Of a DNA stretch of 17,061 nucleotides, positions 16,464 through 17,061 are shown in pieces. Every line of letters starts with the position of its first letter. Position 1 is the stretch's first letter. The stretch is from Kiritimatiellia bacterium. GTDB lineage: Bacteria > Verrucomicrobiota > Kiritimatiellia > RFP12 > UBA1067. Made by a program: the position numbers and the translations under genes. The stretch covers positions 1 through 17,061 of the forward strand of contig JAKSOY010000079.1 of the NCBI GenBank assembly GCA_024405255.1, in the 5' to 3' direction. The notes below the pieces were generated by a model. The model saw nothing but the letters and a program-made list of their open reading frames with translations. It made no database searches and was not told where the DNA came from.

Positions 16464-16895
16464 TTACGAGCGCAACAAAGCGCGGGAACGATAGATCAGA
16501 TAACCGCCCCCTGGATCGGGCGGCGCAGTCGACGGCGGCAGCAGGGTGTCGATCGACGTATGGTGTTCCATGACCGCAGGCGGCGCGAACCAGACGAGAG
16601 TCCCGTCGAACACACCCAGGGAAGAATCATCGGTATCCGCGCACAGGTCGACATCCTCGATCCAGAAGTCGTCGCAGTCGGCGGCTTTCAGCGAGAGTCC
16701 ATCTGTAGAGACGGCAGCCGCCGGACAAGCCCCGCACGACAGGCAATGCACCGAATGGCAAGCCTCGTCGAAGACCTCGTCGCAAAAACAGATTTCGCGG
16801 CCATGGAGAACCGCCACCGCCGACAACAGCACCGAAAGGGACATGCTCACAAAGCGTGTCCACAGGCTGGTCTTTCTGTCGGTCCTACTTTTCAC
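16464..16895 (-). CDS. Small secreted Cys-rich protein, function unknown
   Basis: 143 residues from a GTG start. A basic N-terminus (Lys2, Arg4, Arg7, Lys8, Arg14) and a hydrophobic segment (about 18-30) form a signal peptide. The mature part has eight Cys (36, 38, 46, 51, 54, 57, 74, 85) in patterns CxC and CHSVHCLSCGAC, then an Asp/Glu-rich stretch (73-89) and a proline-rich tail. I recognise no family. The Cys, His and acid content suggests metal binding or disulfides. Being first in the efflux operon, 81 bp before the pump, it may be a periplasmic metal sensor or chaperone; that is inference. The start is uncertain: the promoter -10 lies 8 bases upstream and there is no Shine-Dalgarno. 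The transcript may be leaderless, or ATG at 16842-16844 (Met18) may be used, which would lose the basic signal region. Confidence 0.65.
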   Translation of the reverse strand: MKSRTDRKTSLWTRFVSMSLSVLLSAVAVLHGREICFCDEVFDEACHSVHCLSCGACPAAAVSTDGLSLKAADCDDFWIEDVDLCADTDDSSLGVFDGTLVWFAPPAVMEHHTSIDTLLPPSTAPPDPGGGYLIYRSRALLRS

Positions 16896-16903
16896 GGGCA
16901 GGG

Positions 16904-16932
16904 ATTATAGCAAATAATCACTTGCACTGCAA
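16904..16932 (-). promoter_or_regulatory. Promoter of the heavy-metal efflux operon
   Basis: On the minus strand TATAAT (16904-16909) is a perfect -10, preceded by TGC (extended -10). TTGCAG (16927-16932) lies 17 bp upstream as a weak -35. Initiation is expected near 16897, one or two bases before the GTG start at 16895. The 17-bp spacing is not the elongated 19-20 bp spacer of MerR-type promoters. Confidence 0.6.
16922..16932. promoter_or_regulatory. Palindrome overlapping the -35, possible operator
   Basis: TTGCA-C-TGCAA is a perfect 11-bp palindrome and covers the -35 hexamer of the efflux promoter. Its position would suit repressor binding. It is short, so chance is not excluded, and no regulator gene is present in the window to match it. 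Confidence 0.3.
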
Positions 16933-16965
16933 AGGACAAAATAAGGGAGTGAGAGGAAGAGAGGA

Positions 16966-17061
16966 ATTGTTCGATTGTTCGATTGTTCGGATTGTTCGAT
17001 TGTTCGATTGTTCGGATTGTTCGATTGTTCGGATTGTTCGGATTGTTCGATTGTTCGGATT
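16966..17061. repeat. Minisatellite of alternating 8-bp and 9-bp units
   Basis: Eleven full copies of ATTGTTCG and the start of a twelfth run to the window edge. Some copies carry one extra G. Unit lengths in order are 8, 8, 9, 8, 8, 9, 8, 9, 9, 8, 9. Because unit length varies, no reading frame is kept, so the array is not coding. It begins 34 bp upstream of the efflux promoter -35. The purine-rich stretch 16933-16965 between them holds nothing else I can identify. The array probably continues beyond the window. Confidence 0.95.

Noticed and set aside
16966..17061. Repeat array considered as a CRISPR array
   Set aside because: Units are 8-9 bp with no spacers, so it is a plain tandem repeat.

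Overview
The window looks like chromosomal DNA from a GC-rich, Gram-negative-type bacterium, most plausibly an uncultured member of the PVC superphylum (Kiritimatiellota, Lentisphaerota or Verrucomicrobiota). Reasons are the exported (Sec and Tat) glycoside hydrolases, the Tat-exported Gfo/Idh/MocA oxidoreductase, the URO-D/MtaA-like protein inside a sugar locus, and the lipid-anchored outer-membrane efflux component. This is an inference from gene content, not a phylogenetic placement. Every gene I accept lies on the minus strand, so transcription runs from high to low coordinates. The long plus-strand open frames are shadows of high-GC genes.

Right end (about 10876-17061): a heavy-metal efflux operon. 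A minisatellite of alternating 8- and 9-bp units runs off the window edge. Next come an extended -10 promoter overlapped by a short palindrome, then a small secreted Cys-rich protein. A structured leader follows, in which a 13-bp inverted repeat would mask the next ribosome binding site. After it is a 1451-residue protein fusing a CusA/CzcA-type RND pump to a TolC/CzcC-type outer-membrane channel through an internal lipoprotein signal peptide. A periplasmic adaptor with a His-rich N-terminus ends the operon. Two of these genes therefore encode a complete tripartite pump.

Middle and left (368-10820): a seven-gene carbohydrate operon with gaps of only about 15-45 bp. In order of transcription it encodes an exported endonuclease/exonuclease/phosphatase-fold hydrolase, a Tat-exported Gfo/Idh/MocA oxidoreductase, a large exported GH2 enzyme, an MFS sugar porter, a URO-D/MtaA-like cytoplasmic protein, a Tat-exported divergent GH29 enzyme, and an exported beta-propeller protein of glycosidase type. 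The likely theme is cleavage (and possibly oxidation) of a glycan or glycoside outside the cytoplasm, followed by sugar import. The substrate cannot be read from the sequence. A promoter candidate with an extended -10 lies just upstream of the first gene.

Far left (1-195): a tRNA with a CAU anticodon, encoded CCA, its own near-consensus promoter and a downstream terminator. The three promoter candidates all carry TGn upstream of the -10 hexamer. At the two protein operons the -10 is so close to the annotated start that leaderless transcripts, or a later start, must be considered. There is no gene-free stretch longer than 300 bases.
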